Below, in pieces: positions 16,670 to 25,456 of a stretch of 64,000 bases of DNA. Location: the NCBI RefSeq assembly GCF_039542905.1, contig NZ_BAABIS010000001.1, forward strand, positions 6,324,001 through 6,388,000, written 5' to 3'. The notes beneath the pieces are model-generated. The model saw only the letters and a list, made by a program, of their open reading frames with translations. It was not told where the DNA came from and did no database searches. This stretch comes from Kitasatospora terrestris. Lineage in GTDB: Bacteria > Actinomycetota > Actinomycetes > Streptomycetales > Streptomycetaceae. Made by a program: the position numbers and the translations under genes. Within the stretch, counting starts at the first letter, position 1. Each line of letters begins with the position of its first letter.

Positions 16670-19309
16670 ATGCGTCTGCGCCGCAGTTCGATCCGCGCGA
16701 GGATCATCGCGCTGCTCCTGGTGCCCATCGTGGCGCTGGGCGGACTGTGGGTGTACGCGACGCTCGTGACCACCGGTGACGTGTGGAAACAGCTCGACGT
16801 CAGCACCACCTACAAGGCCTTCGGCAGCCCCGCCGACCAGTACGCCCGCGACCTGCAGGCCGAGCGCGAGGCCGCCGTGCTGCGCCTCGCCGAGCCCGGC
16901 AACCGGGCCTCGGCCGACGCGTACAAGCAGGCGCAGGCGGTCACCGACCGCGACCTGCAGCTGCTGCGCTACCGGGCGGAGGGCTCGGACGCCGGCAAGC
17001 TCGACGCCGACCAGCGCACCCGCTACCAGGACATCCTGACCCTGGCCGACCAGCTGTCGGCCATCCGCAGCCCGATCGACCAGGGCCGCGGCAGCTGGGA
17101 CGGCACGCTGAAGGACTACAGCGACCTGATCCAGCCGGTGTTCACCTTCCGCTCGGCGTTCGTCGCCCGGCAGAGCGGCCGGCTGCCCCGGCAGGGCACC
17201 ATCCTGGTCGAGCTGGTCCGCGCCCGCGAGTACCTCTCCCGGGAGGCCGCCGCCATGCAGGCGCTGCGGCTGACCGCCAACCCGGACGACCGCAAGGTGC
17301 AGGCCGCGCTGGACGCGATGCACAGCCAGCAGGCGCTGTTCCGCATCTACGTCGCCGAGCTCGACCCGCAGGACCAGCTGGCGTACCGCAGCCTCCAGAA
17401 CGGCGCCACCTGGCAGCAGCTCGCCACCGCCGAGCGCTCCTTCGACGAGGCGCAGAACCGGATCACCGAGGTCCGCGGCAACCGCGAGGACCCGTGGCGG
17501 GAGACCGCCGACAAGGTGCTCGCCGACCTGTCCGACCTGAACACCCGGCTGGCCGCCGGCATCGGCGACCAGGCCCGCTCCTACGCGGTCAACTCGCTGG
17601 TCCGCGGCGGCGTGGCCGGCACCGTCGGCCTGCTCGCGGTCGTCCTGTCGGTGATGATCTCCTACCGGATCGGCCGCGGCCTGGCCCGCGAGCTGATCGG
17701 CCTGCGCAACGCCGCGCTCGACCTGGCCGGTGCCCGGCTGCCCGGCCTGATGCTGCGGCTGCGCCGCGGCGAGCAGGTGGACGTCGCCGCCGAGGCGCCC
17801 GAACTCGACTTCGGGAGCGGCGAGATCGGCCAGGTCGGCCGGGCCTTCAGCGACGTCCAGCGGGTCGCCGTGGAGGCCGCCGTCGAGCAGGCCGAACTGC
17901 GCCGCGGCATCGCGGCGGTGTTCGTCAACCTGGCCCGCCGCAGCCAGGTGCTGCTGCACCGCCAGCTCACCCTGCTGGACACCATGGAGCGGCGCACCGA
18001 GGACCCGCGCGAGCTGGAGGACCTCTTCCGGCTCGACCACCTGACCACCCGCATGCGCCGGCACGCCGAGGGCCTGATCATCCTGTCCGGCGGCTCGCCG
18101 GGCCGCGCCTGGCGCAAGCCGGTGCGGATGGTCGACGTGGTGCGCGCCGCCGTCGGCGAGGTCGAGGACTACGCCCGGGTGATCGTCCGGCCCTTCCCCG
18201 GCACCGGTCTGCTCGGCAGCGCGGTCGCCGACGTCACCCACCTGATCGCCGAACTGGTCGAGAACGCCGCGGTGTTCTCCCCGCCGCACACCCAGGTCAC
18301 GGTGCAGGGCGAGGTGGTCGCGCACGGCTTCAGCCTGGAGATCGACGACCGGGGCCTCGGCCTGAGCGAGCAGGCGCTCGAGGAGATCAACCAGCGGCTC
18401 GCGGTGGAGCAGGAGTTCGACCTCGCCGACACCGACCGGCTGGGCCTGTTCGTGGTCAGCCGGCTGGCGCGGCGGCACGGCATCCGGGTGCACCTGCGGC
18501 CCTCGCCGTACGGCGGCACCTCGGCGATCGTCCTGGTCCCGCGCGAACTGCTCGCCGACCCCTCGGAGATGGGCCCGGAGGCGGCCGCCCGCGCGGTCGC
18601 CGGCGGCCCCGACGACAGCGGCCACGGGCGCGCCCCGGCGGCCCCGGTCGGCGGCGCCGAACCGGTCCGTGCCGGCCGGGCCCACGCGGTCGGGCCGGCC
18701 CCGCTCGGCGGCCCGCGCCCCTCGGCGGCCGAACCCGCCACCACCCCCGGCGGCCTGCCCCGGCGGCGCGCGGCCGGCACCCCGGAGGCCGGCACCGGAC
18801 GGCACCGCCGCGCCGAGGAGACGGACGCGCCGGTCACTCCGCCCGCGACCGTGCCGGACGCCCCGGAGGCACCGCTCCCCGCGCCCGAACCCGTTCCGGT
18901 GGCGGGCGGGTTGCTGCCCCGCCGGGTCCGTCAGGCCAACCTGGCACCGCAGTTGAAGACCGCCGCCGACGAGGGCGCCGAGCAGGGCCGCGAGCGCAGC
19001 CCCGAGGAGGCCAGGGCCACCTTCGCCTCCTTCCAGCGCGGCTTCGCCCGCGGCCGGGGCGACCGGCTGCAGCCCGCCTCGCTCACCGTGGTCCGCAACG
19101 CCCCGGAGCCGGGCGGCAGTTCGCCGCGGCCCGAGCGGCAGCCGGCACCGCAGCCGGTGCCGCCGTTCGGCGGCCCGGTCCGGCTGCGGGTCGCCCTGCC
19201 CTCGCCGCCCGTCCCGCAGGCCTTGCCGGCCGCCCCGACCCGTCCCGCCGTTCCGGCGTCCGAAGCACCACCCGCACCACCCGCACCCGCAGAAGGAACC
19301 GAATCATGA
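16670..19309 (+). CDS. cvnA: Conservon sensor protein CvnA (nitrate-sensing domain, histidine-kinase-like ATPase)
   Basis: 879 residues. One N-terminal membrane helix (about 13-33), a long helical extracytoplasmic region rich in the pattern of nitrate/nitrite-sensing (NIT) domains, a second membrane helix near 305-330, a HAMP-like linker, a dimerisation helix (LARRSQVLLHRQL) and an HATPase domain with N-box ELVENAAVFSPP and G-box DDRGLGLS. The last 230 residues are Pro/Ala-rich and probably disordered. In conservons this membrane protein signals to the CvnB-CvnC-CvnD set, a bacterial analogue of a GPCR/G-protein complex. ATGA overlap with cvnB shows translational coupling. Confidence 0.92.
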   Translation: MRLRRSSIRARIIALLLVPIVALGGLWVYATLVTTGDVWKQLDVSTTYKAFGSPADQYARDLQAEREAAVLRLAEPGNRASADAYKQAQAVTDRDLQLLRYRAEGSDAGKLDADQRTRYQDILTLADQLSAIRSPIDQGRGSWDGTLKDYSDLIQPVFTFRSAFVARQSGRLPRQGTILVELVRAREYLSREAAAMQALRLTANPDDRKVQAALDAMHSQQALFRIYVAELDPQDQLAYRSLQNGATWQQLATAERSFDEAQNRITEVRGNREDPWRETADKVLADLSDLNTRLAAGIGDQARSYAVNSLVRGGVAGTVGLLAVVLSVMISYRIGRGLARELIGLRNAALDLAGARLPGLMLRLRRGEQVDVAAEAPELDFGSGEIGQVGRAFSDVQRVAVEAAVEQAELRRGIAAVFVNLARRSQVLLHRQLTLLDTMERRTEDPRELEDLFRLDHLTTRMRRHAEGLIILSGGSPGRAWRKPVRMVDVVRAAVGEVEDYARVIVRPFPGTGLLGSAVADVTHLIAELVENAAVFSPPHTQVTVQGEVVAHGFSLEIDDRGLGLSEQALEEINQRLAVEQEFDLADTDRLGLFVVSRLARRHGIRVHLRPSPYGGTSAIVLVPRELLADPSEMGPEAAARAVAGGPDDSGHGRAPAAPVGGAEPVRAGRAHAVGPAPLGGPRPSAAEPATTPGGLPRRRAAGTPEAGTGRHRRAEETDAPVTPPATVPDAPEAPLPAPEPVPVAGGLLPRRVRQANLAPQLKTAADEGAEQGRERSPEEARATFASFQRGFARGRGDRLQPASLTVVRNAPEPGGSSPRPERQPAPQPVPPFGGPVRLRVALPSPPVPQALPAAPTRPAVPASEAPPAPPAPAEGTES

Positions 19310-19725
19310 CCGCAACATCACAGCCGTCCGGGGACCTCGACTGGCTCCTCAACGACCTGGTCGGCCGCGTGGCGACGCTGAGGCATGCGGTGATCCTCTC
19401 CAGCGACGGCCTGGCCACCGGCGTCTCCAGCGGCCTGGGCCGGGAGGACGCCGAGCACCTGGCCGCCGTCGCGGCGGGCTTCCACAGCCTCGCCAAGGGC
19501 GCCGGCCGGCACTTCGACGTGGGCGGTGTCCGGCAGACCATGGTCGAGCTGGACGAGGCGTTCCTCTTCATCACCGCCGCCGGTGACGGCAGCTGCCTCG
19601 CGGTGCTGAGCGACGCCGAGTCCGACGTCGGCCAGATCGCCTACGAGATGGCCCTGCTGGTCAAGCGGGTCGGCGAGCACCTGGCCGCCGAACCGCGCAC
19701 CGAGACCGCCCCGCCGGGGAGATGA
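19306..19725 (+). CDS. cvnB: Roadblock/LC7-domain protein CvnB
   Basis: 139 residues starting in the ATGA overlap with cvnA. The sequence is a single roadblock/LC7 domain: LDWLLNDLVGRV, the HAVILSSDGLATG strand pair and a C-terminal LSDAESDVGQIAYEMALLVKR helix. Roadblock proteins act as GTPase-activating or scaffolding partners of small GTPases such as MglA. In conservons CvnB interacts with the CvnA sensor and the CvnD GTPase. The stop overlaps the next start as ATGA, the second of three tight junctions in this operon. Confidence 0.93.
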   Translation: MTATSQPSGDLDWLLNDLVGRVATLRHAVILSSDGLATGVSSGLGREDAEHLAAVAAGFHSLAKGAGRHFDVGGVRQTMVELDEAFLFITAAGDGSCLAVLSDAESDVGQIAYEMALLVKRVGEHLAAEPRTETAPPGR

Positions 19726-20183
19726 GCGAGGAGATGACCGAGCCGATGGGCGACGAGGACACCGAGCCGGCGCTCGACCTGTTCACCCCCCGGACCCCCG
19801 TCGACGACCGCTGGTTCGACGACGAGGCGGGGCCGGTGGTCAGGCTGTTCTCGATGACCCGCGGCCGCGCCCGGGCGGTCGACGACGGACTCTTCGACCT
19901 GATCTCCCTGGTCACCGCCGTCGACCGGTCCGGGCCGCCCGGCGCCTCCGCCGAGCCGCACCTCGACCCCGAGCACCACGCCATCCTGGCGCTGTGCCGC
20001 GAGGAGCCGCTCAGCGTCGCCGAGCTGGGCTCCTACACCGACCTGCCGGTGAGCGTCGTCCGAGTGCTGCTCGGCGACCTGCACGACGCCGACCTGATCA
20101 GCGTCACCCGGCCCGTCCAGCTCGCCGCGCAACCGGACGAGCGCCTGCTGCGGGACGTGATCAATGGCCTCCGTGCACTCTGA
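19722..20183 (+). CDS. cvnC: DUF742 protein CvnC
   Basis: 153 residues, start overlapping cvnB's stop, GGGGAG ribosome site 5 nt upstream. The first 45 residues are acidic; then WFDDEAGPVVRLFSMTRGRA and a C-terminal winged-helix-like block (LSVAELGSYTDLPVSVVRVLLGDL) typical of DUF742. It is the third, conserved member of conservons; the helix-turn-helix-like segment suggests protein or DNA binding but the molecular role is not settled. The 3' end overlaps cvnD by 20 nt, so the four genes are translated from one message. Confidence 0.92.
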   Translation: MSEEMTEPMGDEDTEPALDLFTPRTPVDDRWFDDEAGPVVRLFSMTRGRARAVDDGLFDLISLVTAVDRSGPPGASAEPHLDPEHHAILALCREEPLSVAELGSYTDLPVSVVRVLLGDLHDADLISVTRPVQLAAQPDERLLRDVINGLRAL

Positions 20184-20772
20184 CCCGACCTCCGACCCGG
20201 CCTCCGCCGCCGGGCAGCGGCTCTGGGGCGCGACCGCGCTCAAGGTGCTGGTCGCGGGCGGCTTCGGCGCGGGCAAGACCACCCTGGTCGGGGCGGTCAG
20301 CGAGATCCGTCCGCTGCGCACCGAGGAGGTGCTCAGCGAGCGCGGCCGCCCGGTCGACGACACCGCCGGGGTGGAGGCCAAGCGCACCACCACGGTCGCC
20401 ATGGACTTCGGCCGGATCGACCTGAAGCCCGGCCTCGCGCTGTACCTGTTCGGCACCCCCGGGCAGGACCGGTTCTGGTTCGTCTGGGACGAGTTGGCGC
20501 GCGGTTCGCTCGGGGCCCTGGTGCTGGCCGACACCCGCCGGCTCGCCGACTGCTTCCCCTCGGTCGACTTCTTCGAGCAGCGCGGCATCCCGTTCGTGGT
20601 CGCGGTCAACTGCTTCGAGGGCACCGAGGCGTACGCCCCCGACGACGTGCGCGCCGCGCTCGACCTGGACCCGGCGGTGCCGGTGCTGCTGTGCGACGCC
20701 CGCCGCCGCGAGGACGGCAAGGAACTGCTGATCAGGCTGGTCCAGCACGCCTGGGGAGCGGTCGCCGCCTGA
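20164..20772 (+). CDS. cvnD: Small GTPase-like protein CvnD
   Basis: 202 residues. The P-loop GGFGAGKTT is at about 32-40, the switch II/G3 region reads GTPGQDRFWF, and the usual NKxD specificity motif is replaced by VAVNCFEG, which is normal for this conservon class. The protein would be the GTP-binding output component of the CvnABCD signalling complex at the membrane. Conservons influence development and antibiotic production in streptomycetes. Some loci add cytochrome P450 genes; this one does not. Start ATG 20164 lies inside the end of cvnC. Confidence 0.93.
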   Translation: MASVHSDPTSDPASAAGQRLWGATALKVLVAGGFGAGKTTLVGAVSEIRPLRTEEVLSERGRPVDDTAGVEAKRTTTVAMDFGRIDLKPGLALYLFGTPGQDRFWFVWDELARGSLGALVLADTRRLADCFPSVDFFEQRGIPFVVAVNCFEGTEAYAPDDVRAALDLDPAVPVLLCDARRREDGKELLIRLVQHAWGAVAA

Positions 20773-20898
20773 CGGCCTGTCCGGGATGCGGGACGGATCT
20801 GTCCGCATGGTGACCGTTTGCTGCCGGGAGGTTGCGCCCGGTGGCGATCCCGTGGAACTCTCTGGGGGACACATTCCGACGTACCCGGGGGAGGGGCC

Positions 20899-21009
20899 AT
20901 GACCGCGACGCGCACCCGCGCCGCCGTGCCGCCCGCCCCCGTCCTGCCGGTGCTGACCGTCCGCCGGTACATCGACCACGCGCTCTTCTGCAGCGCCTGC
21001 TGTCGCTGA
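20899..21009 (+). CDS. Cysteine-rich putative leader peptide (uORF)
   Basis: 36 residues behind a very strong ribosome site (GGGGGAGGGGCC before the ATG). The peptide ends VRRYIDHALFCSACCR, resembling the short 'putative leader peptides' found in streptomycetes upstream of other genes, which typically end with R-(H/Y)-(I/V)-D and a Ser/Ala/Cys-rich tail. Three cysteines are among its last five residues. It stops 49 bp before the winged-helix gene, suggesting attenuation by ribosome stalling when charged tRNA-Cys is scarce. It is too short for routine gene callers; the role is inferred from position and sequence pattern. Confidence 0.6.
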   Translation: MTATRTRAAVPPAPVLPVLTVRRYIDHALFCSACCR

Positions 21010-21058
21010 CTCTCCGCCAAGCCCCCATCCATCCCTGCGCTCACGGAGAGTCGCTGCC

Positions 21059-21634
21059 ATGACGTCGTACCTGCTCGAGTCCACCTCCACCGTCACCCCG
21101 CACCTGCGTGCCGTCCGGTCCCTGCCGGCCGACACCGACCACCGCCCCCGCCCCGCCGGACTCCCCGAGGGCGCCACCGTGGTGGCCTCCCTCCCGCAGT
21201 CCGCCCTCCCGCAGTCGCTGCTCGCCCAGCTCGGAGCCGTCGGCCGGCAGCCGCTGGTCGGCTACCTCGTGGTCGTCCCCGACGAGCGCGCCGAGCAGCC
21301 CGAGCCCGCGCCGGTGGTGCCGCTGCGCCCGGCCGGCCAGGCCGGCCACGGCATCAGCGTCGACACCGAGCGGCGCACCGCGCACGCCGACGGCCGCCCG
21401 CTCGACCTCACCTACCTCGAGTTCGAGCTGCTCGCCCACCTCACCGCGCACCCGCACCGGGTGCACACCCGCGACCACCTGGTCAACGCCGTCTGGGGCT
21501 ACGGCCACATCGGCGACGGCCGCACCGTCGACGTCCACGTCGCCCGGCTGCGCCGCAAGCTCGGCGCCGCCTACCGCGACTCGATCGTCACCGTCCGCCG
21601 GGTCGGCTACAAGTACGCGCCCGCCGCGGCCTGA
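21059..21634 (+). CDS. Winged-helix regulator (OmpR/PhoB-type effector domain, no receiver)
   Basis: 191 residues from ATG 21059, with GGAGAG upstream. The C-terminal 95 residues form a PhoB-type winged helix: ISVDTERRTAHADGRPLDLT, FELLAHLTAHPHRVHTRDHL, VDVHVARLRRKL and VGYKY. The first 90 residues have none of the aspartate/lysine marks of a response-regulator receiver; they are Pro/Ala-rich with a strand LVGYLVVVPDE. It is therefore an orphan DNA-binding protein that is not regulated by phosphorylation in the classical way. The cysteine-rich leader peptide upstream suggests control at translation or termination. A 17-bp hairpin terminates transcription after it. Confidence 0.85.
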   Translation: MTSYLLESTSTVTPHLRAVRSLPADTDHRPRPAGLPEGATVVASLPQSALPQSLLAQLGAVGRQPLVGYLVVVPDERAEQPEPAPVVPLRPAGQAGHGISVDTERRTAHADGRPLDLTYLEFELLAHLTAHPHRVHTRDHLVNAVWGYGHIGDGRTVDVHVARLRRKLGAAYRDSIVTVRRVGYKYAPAAA

Positions 21635-21642
21635 CGGAACGC

Positions 21643-21680
21643 CGGAGGGGGTGCGGGGCCGACGCCCCGCACCCCCTCCG
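21643..21680. terminator. Bidirectional 17-bp hairpin terminator
   Basis: Perfect 17-bp stem (21643-21659 with 21664-21680) and 4-nt loop between the convergent winged-helix and aldo/keto reductase genes. Confidence 0.88.
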
Positions 21681-21686
21681 CGCGCG

Positions 21687-22676
21687 TCAGCGGCTGAGCC
21701 GGTCGATCTCCGCCAGGTCCTCCTCGCCCAGCGGACCGGCCGCCAGCGCGTCGAGGTTCTGGTCCAGCTGGGCCACGCTGCTCGCGCCGATGATCACCGA
21801 CACCACCCGCTCGTCCCGCAGCACCCAGGACAGCGCCAGCTGCGCCAGCGACTGACCGCGCCGCTCGGCGACCTTCGCCAGGGCCCGCAGCCTCTCCAGC
21901 TTCGCGCCGGTCAGCGCCTCCTCGCGCAGGAAGTGCCCGACCGACATCCGCGACCCGGCCGGCACCTCACCGCTCAGGTAGCGGTCCGTCAGCAGGCCCT
22001 GCGCCAGCGGGGAGTAGGCGATCAGCGAGGTCTGGGTGTCGCCCACCGCCTCCAGCAGGCCCTCCTCCGGACCGCGGTCCAGGATCGAGTACCGCGCCTG
22101 GTTCATCAGCACCGGCGTCCCCAGCTCGCGCAGGATCGCCACCGCCTCCCGGTGCTGCTCCGCCGGGTAGTTGGAGATGCCCGCGTACAGCGCCCGGCCC
22201 GACCGCACCGCCGAGTCCAGCGCCCCCATCGTCTCCTCCAGCGGAGTGTCGGGGTCGTGGCGGTGCGAGTAGAAGACGTCCACGTAGTCCAGACCCATCC
22301 GGGTCAGCGACTGGTCCAGGCTCGCCAGCAGGTACTTGCGGCTGCCGCCGTCACCGTAGGGGCCCGGCCACATGTCGTAGCCCGCCTTCGAGGCGATGAA
22401 CATCTCGTCCCGGTACGGGCGGAAGTCCTGCGCGAACAGCGTGCCGAAGTTCTTCTCCGCACTGCCGTACGGCGGGCCGTAGTTGTTCGCCAGGTCGAAG
22501 TGGGTGACACCCCGGTCGAACGCCCGGCGCAGCACCGCCCGCTGGACGTCCAGCGGCTGGGTGTCGCCGAAGTTGTGCCACAGCCCGAGCGAGACGGCGG
22601 GCAGCTGCACGCCGCTGCGCCCGGCCCGGCGGTAGGTCATCGAGGCATAGCGGTCATCCGCGGCAAGGTAGGTCAT
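21687..22676 (-). CDS. Aldo/keto reductase (YghZ/MgrA-like)
   Basis: 330 residues from ATG 22676; in-frame upstream starts would run into the next gene's promoter. The catalytic tetrad is visible: Asp in THFDLANNYG, Tyr in the same block, Lys in FIASKAGYDM and His in FYSHRHD. The loop ANNYGPPYGSAEKNFG is typical of YghZ/MgrA, which reduces L-glyceraldehyde 3-phosphate and methylglyoxal using NADPH, and of related beta-subunit-like reductases. The C-terminal NADPH-binding block (SVIIGASSVAQLDQNLDAL) is intact. Cytoplasmic. The exact aldehyde substrate is inferred only at family level. Confidence 0.88.
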   Translation of the reverse strand: MTYLAADDRYASMTYRRAGRSGVQLPAVSLGLWHNFGDTQPLDVQRAVLRRAFDRGVTHFDLANNYGPPYGSAEKNFGTLFAQDFRPYRDEMFIASKAGYDMWPGPYGDGGSRKYLLASLDQSLTRMGLDYVDVFYSHRHDPDTPLEETMGALDSAVRSGRALYAGISNYPAEQHREAVAILRELGTPVLMNQARYSILDRGPEEGLLEAVGDTQTSLIAYSPLAQGLLTDRYLSGEVPAGSRMSVGHFLREEALTGAKLERLRALAKVAERRGQSLAQLALSWVLRDERVVSVIIGASSVAQLDQNLDALAAGPLGEEDLAEIDRLSR

Positions 22677-22785
22677 GGCGCCCATCCTGCCAGGCCACCC
22701 CCGCCGGTCGGGACCAACGGCCCTGTCCGGCCGCCGCCCGCCCGCCGTACCCTGAAGGCCCCGACGCCCCCGAGAGGAGCCCCGG

Positions 22786-23223
22786 ATGCCCGACCGCCCC
22801 GACATCACCGACCGGGCCGACCTCGAACGGCTGCTCCGCCGCTTCTACGCCGCCGCCTTCGCCGACCCGCTGATCGGCCCCTGGTTCACCGAGATCGCGC
22901 GGCTCGACCTGGAACGCCACCTCCCGCACATCACCGACTTCTGGGAGAGCGCCCTGCTGCGCACCGCCGAGTACCGGCGCAACGCCTTCGCCCCCCACCA
23001 GGCCCTGCACCGGCGGCAGCCGCTCACCGCCGAGCACTTCGGGCGCTGGGTGCAGCTCTGGCGCGCCGCCGTCGACGGCGCCCACACCGGCCCGCTCGCC
23101 GACCGGGCCAAGGCCCAGGGCGAGCGGATCGCCGTCGCGATGCTCCGCCGCACCGCCGGCCCGGACACCGACGGCCCGGGGCAGGGCTTCGTCCCGCTCG
23201 CCGCCGTCCTGCTGCGCACCTGA
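22786..23223 (+). CDS. Group III truncated hemoglobin
   Basis: 145 residues. The sequence fits the group III (P) truncated globin family: LLRRFYAAAFADPLIGPWF, a HLPHITDFWESAL helix, and LTAEHFGRWVQLWRAAVD containing the likely proximal histidine. These small cytoplasmic haem proteins bind O2, NO or peroxide and are often linked to redox or nitrosative stress. The gene diverges from the aldo/keto reductase with a 109-bp promoter region. No ribosome site oddities (GAGAGGAGCCCC upstream). Confidence 0.85.
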   Translation: MPDRPDITDRADLERLLRRFYAAAFADPLIGPWFTEIARLDLERHLPHITDFWESALLRTAEYRRNAFAPHQALHRRQPLTAEHFGRWVQLWRAAVDGAHTGPLADRAKAQGERIAVAMLRRTAGPDTDGPGQGFVPLAAVLLRT

Positions 23224-23386
23224 GCCCGGCCACCCGGCACGGGTCCGGGGCGGCGGTTCCCCCTCCCGGGTGGAACCCGCGCCGCCCCGCCCCCGGGTCC
23301 CCCGCCCCCGGTCACCACCCGCCTAGGGTGCGGACCATGCCCCCGCGCACCGCCGCCGCCCGCCCGCCGCTCACGGGGCGGCAACC

Positions 23387-23749
23387 GTGACCGTGCACCT
23401 GCGCCGCGCGTACGACCCGCCCGAGGAGGGCGGCGGGCCGCGGGTCCTGGTCGACCGCCTGTGGCCGCGCGGCATCCGCAAGGAGGACGCGGCGATCGAC
23501 GACTGGCCGAAGGCCGTGACACCTTCCGACGAGCTGCGCCGCTGGTTCCACGGCCCCGACGGGCAGTGGGAGGAGTTCGTCCGCCGGTACGAGGCGGAGC
23601 TGGCCGAACCGGAGGCCGCCGCCGAACTCGCCCGGCTGCGCGCCCTCTCCGCCCGCGGCCCGCTCACCCTGGTCACCGCGGTCAAGGACCCGACACGCAG
23701 CCACGCCTCCGTCCTCGCCTCGCACCTGGCACCCGGGGACGCGTGTTAG
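23387..23749 (+). CDS. DUF488-family protein
   Basis: 120 residues from GTG 23387. Typical DUF488 features are RAYDPPEEGGGPRVLVDRLWPRGIRKEDAAIDDW at the start and LVTAVKDPTRSHASVLASHL at the end; a YeaO-like protein family of unknown activity, with conserved Asp/Arg residues suggesting binding of a small anion or nucleic acid. It lies 9 bp upstream of the aspartate decarboxylase gene and may be co-transcribed with it. A 17-codon frame from ATG 23338 overlaps its start out of frame and is not called. Confidence 0.8.
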   Translation: MTVHLRRAYDPPEEGGGPRVLVDRLWPRGIRKEDAAIDDWPKAVTPSDELRRWFHGPDGQWEEFVRRYEAELAEPEAAAELARLRALSARGPLTLVTAVKDPTRSHASVLASHLAPGDAC

Positions 23750-23758
23750 ACCGGAGGC

Positions 23759-25408
23759 ATGAGCAAGCCTTCGATCAGCCGCGACGAGATCCGCCGCCTG
23801 GCCCAGCTGAGCCCGTTCGAGCTGAAGGGCCGGTTCATCGAGCTCGCCGAGGCGTACCGGCGGGCCCGGCCCGGCCAGAAGGAGAAGTCCGCCGCCCACC
23901 TGCTCAACGCCGGCCGCGGCAACCCGAACTGGATCGCCACCGGCCCGCGCGAGGCCATGCTCGCCCTCGGCCACTTCGCCCTCACCGAGTCCCGCCGGGT
24001 CTGGACCGCCGACGACCTCGGCGGCATGCCCGAACGGCAGGGCATCGCCGAGCGCTACGACCGCTTCGCCCGGACCAACCCGGGGCTCCCCGGCATCGAG
24101 CTGCTCACCGACTCGATCCGGCTCGCCGTGGACCGCTTCGGCCTCGACCGCGAGGCGCTCGTCCACGAACTCGCCGACTCCGCGATCGGCGACAACTACC
24201 CGCTCCCCGACCGGATGCTGGTGCACGCCGAGCGGATCGTCACCGGCTACCTGCACGAGGAACTGATGGCCGGCCGGCCCCCGGCCGACCGGCTGGACCT
24301 CTTCGCCACCGAGGGCGGCACTGCCGCGATGTGCTACGTCTTCGACTCGCTGGTGCGCAACGGCATCCTGCGCAAGGGCGACCGGATCGCCCTGATGGTC
24401 CCCGTCTTCACCCCGTACATCGAGATCCCCGGGCTGGAGGACTACGACTTCGACGTGGTCACCGTCGAGGCCTCCAGCTTCACCGCGGCCGGCGTCCGCG
24501 AATGGCGCTACCCCACCGAGGAGGTCGCCAAGCTGGCCGACCCGGCGGTCAAGCTGGTCTGCCTGGTCAACCCGTCCAACCCGCCGTCGCTGGAGCTCTC
24601 CGCCCGGGTCGCCGGCCAGATCAAGGACATCGTCGCCCGCGACAACCCCGGTCTGATCATCGTCACCGACGACGTCTACGGCACCTTCGTCGACGGCTTC
24701 CGCACCCTCGCCGCCGAACTGCCCCGCAACACCCTGCTCGTCTACTCCTACTCCAAGCACTTCGGCTGCACCGGCCACCGCCTCGGCGTCATCGGCCTGC
24801 ACCGCGACAACGTCGTCGACGACGCCCTCGCCCGACTGCCCGCCGTCGAGCAGGCCCGGCTCGCCGAGCGCTACCGCACCCTCACCCTGGAGCCGGGCGG
24901 GCTCCGCTTCATCGACCGCCTGGTCGCCGACTCCCGCCAGGTCGCGCTCAACCACACGGCCGGCCTCTCGCTGCCGCAACAGGCCCAGATGACCCTGTTC
25001 TCGCTCTTCGGCCTGCTGCCCGAGGGCAAGGCCTACAAGGAGCGGATCCGGGGCATCCTCCGCCGTCGCCTGGACCTGCTGCTCGAAGGCTCCGGCATGC
25101 GGATCGCCGAGGACCCGAAGCGGGCCGGCTACTACGTCGAGCTCGACCTGCTCACCGAGGCCGAGCGCACCGCGGGCGCCGACTTCGCCCGCTACCTGGA
25201 GCAGACCTACGAGCCGACCGAGCCGCTCTTCCGGCTCGCCGAACAGACCGGAGTCGTCCTGCTGGGCGGCGGCGGCTTCGACGGCCCCGCCTGGTCGGTC
25301 CGGGTCTCGCTCGCCAACCTGGACGACCTCGACTACCTCAAGATCGGCCACCACCTGGAACAGATCTTCCAGGACTACCGGGACGAATGGCAGGCCTCCA
25401 CGGCCTGA
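23759..25408 (+). CDS. aspD: Bifunctional aspartate aminotransferase/aspartate 4-decarboxylase
   Basis: 549 residues, the length of the AspD/AsdA family. It is a PLP fold-type I enzyme: the lysine for the Schiff base is in SYSKHFGCTGHRLG (Lys333), with DDVYGTF and VNPSNPPS as cofactor and substrate loops and GRGNPNW near the N-terminus, diagnostic for this group. It converts L-aspartate to L-alanine and CO2 and can transaminate aspartate with 2-oxoglutarate. In other bacteria it pairs with an aspartate:alanine antiporter to drive proton-motive decarboxylation; no antiporter is next to it here, so a purely metabolic alanine/pH role is likelier. Confidence 0.92.
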   Translation: MSKPSISRDEIRRLAQLSPFELKGRFIELAEAYRRARPGQKEKSAAHLLNAGRGNPNWIATGPREAMLALGHFALTESRRVWTADDLGGMPERQGIAERYDRFARTNPGLPGIELLTDSIRLAVDRFGLDREALVHELADSAIGDNYPLPDRMLVHAERIVTGYLHEELMAGRPPADRLDLFATEGGTAAMCYVFDSLVRNGILRKGDRIALMVPVFTPYIEIPGLEDYDFDVVTVEASSFTAAGVREWRYPTEEVAKLADPAVKLVCLVNPSNPPSLELSARVAGQIKDIVARDNPGLIIVTDDVYGTFVDGFRTLAAELPRNTLLVYSYSKHFGCTGHRLGVIGLHRDNVVDDALARLPAVEQARLAERYRTLTLEPGGLRFIDRLVADSRQVALNHTAGLSLPQQAQMTLFSLFGLLPEGKAYKERIRGILRRRLDLLLEGSGMRIAEDPKRAGYYVELDLLTEAERTAGADFARYLEQTYEPTEPLFRLAEQTGVVLLGGGGFDGPAWSVRVSLANLDDLDYLKIGHHLEQIFQDYRDEWQASTA

Positions 25409-25456
25409 CGGGCGCATCCTGGAGACAAAGGCTTCGCAAAACCCCAGGAGCCGATC

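Noticed and set aside
23338..23391. 17-codon frame overlapping the DUF488 start
   Set aside because: No ribosome site and no resemblance to known leader peptides.
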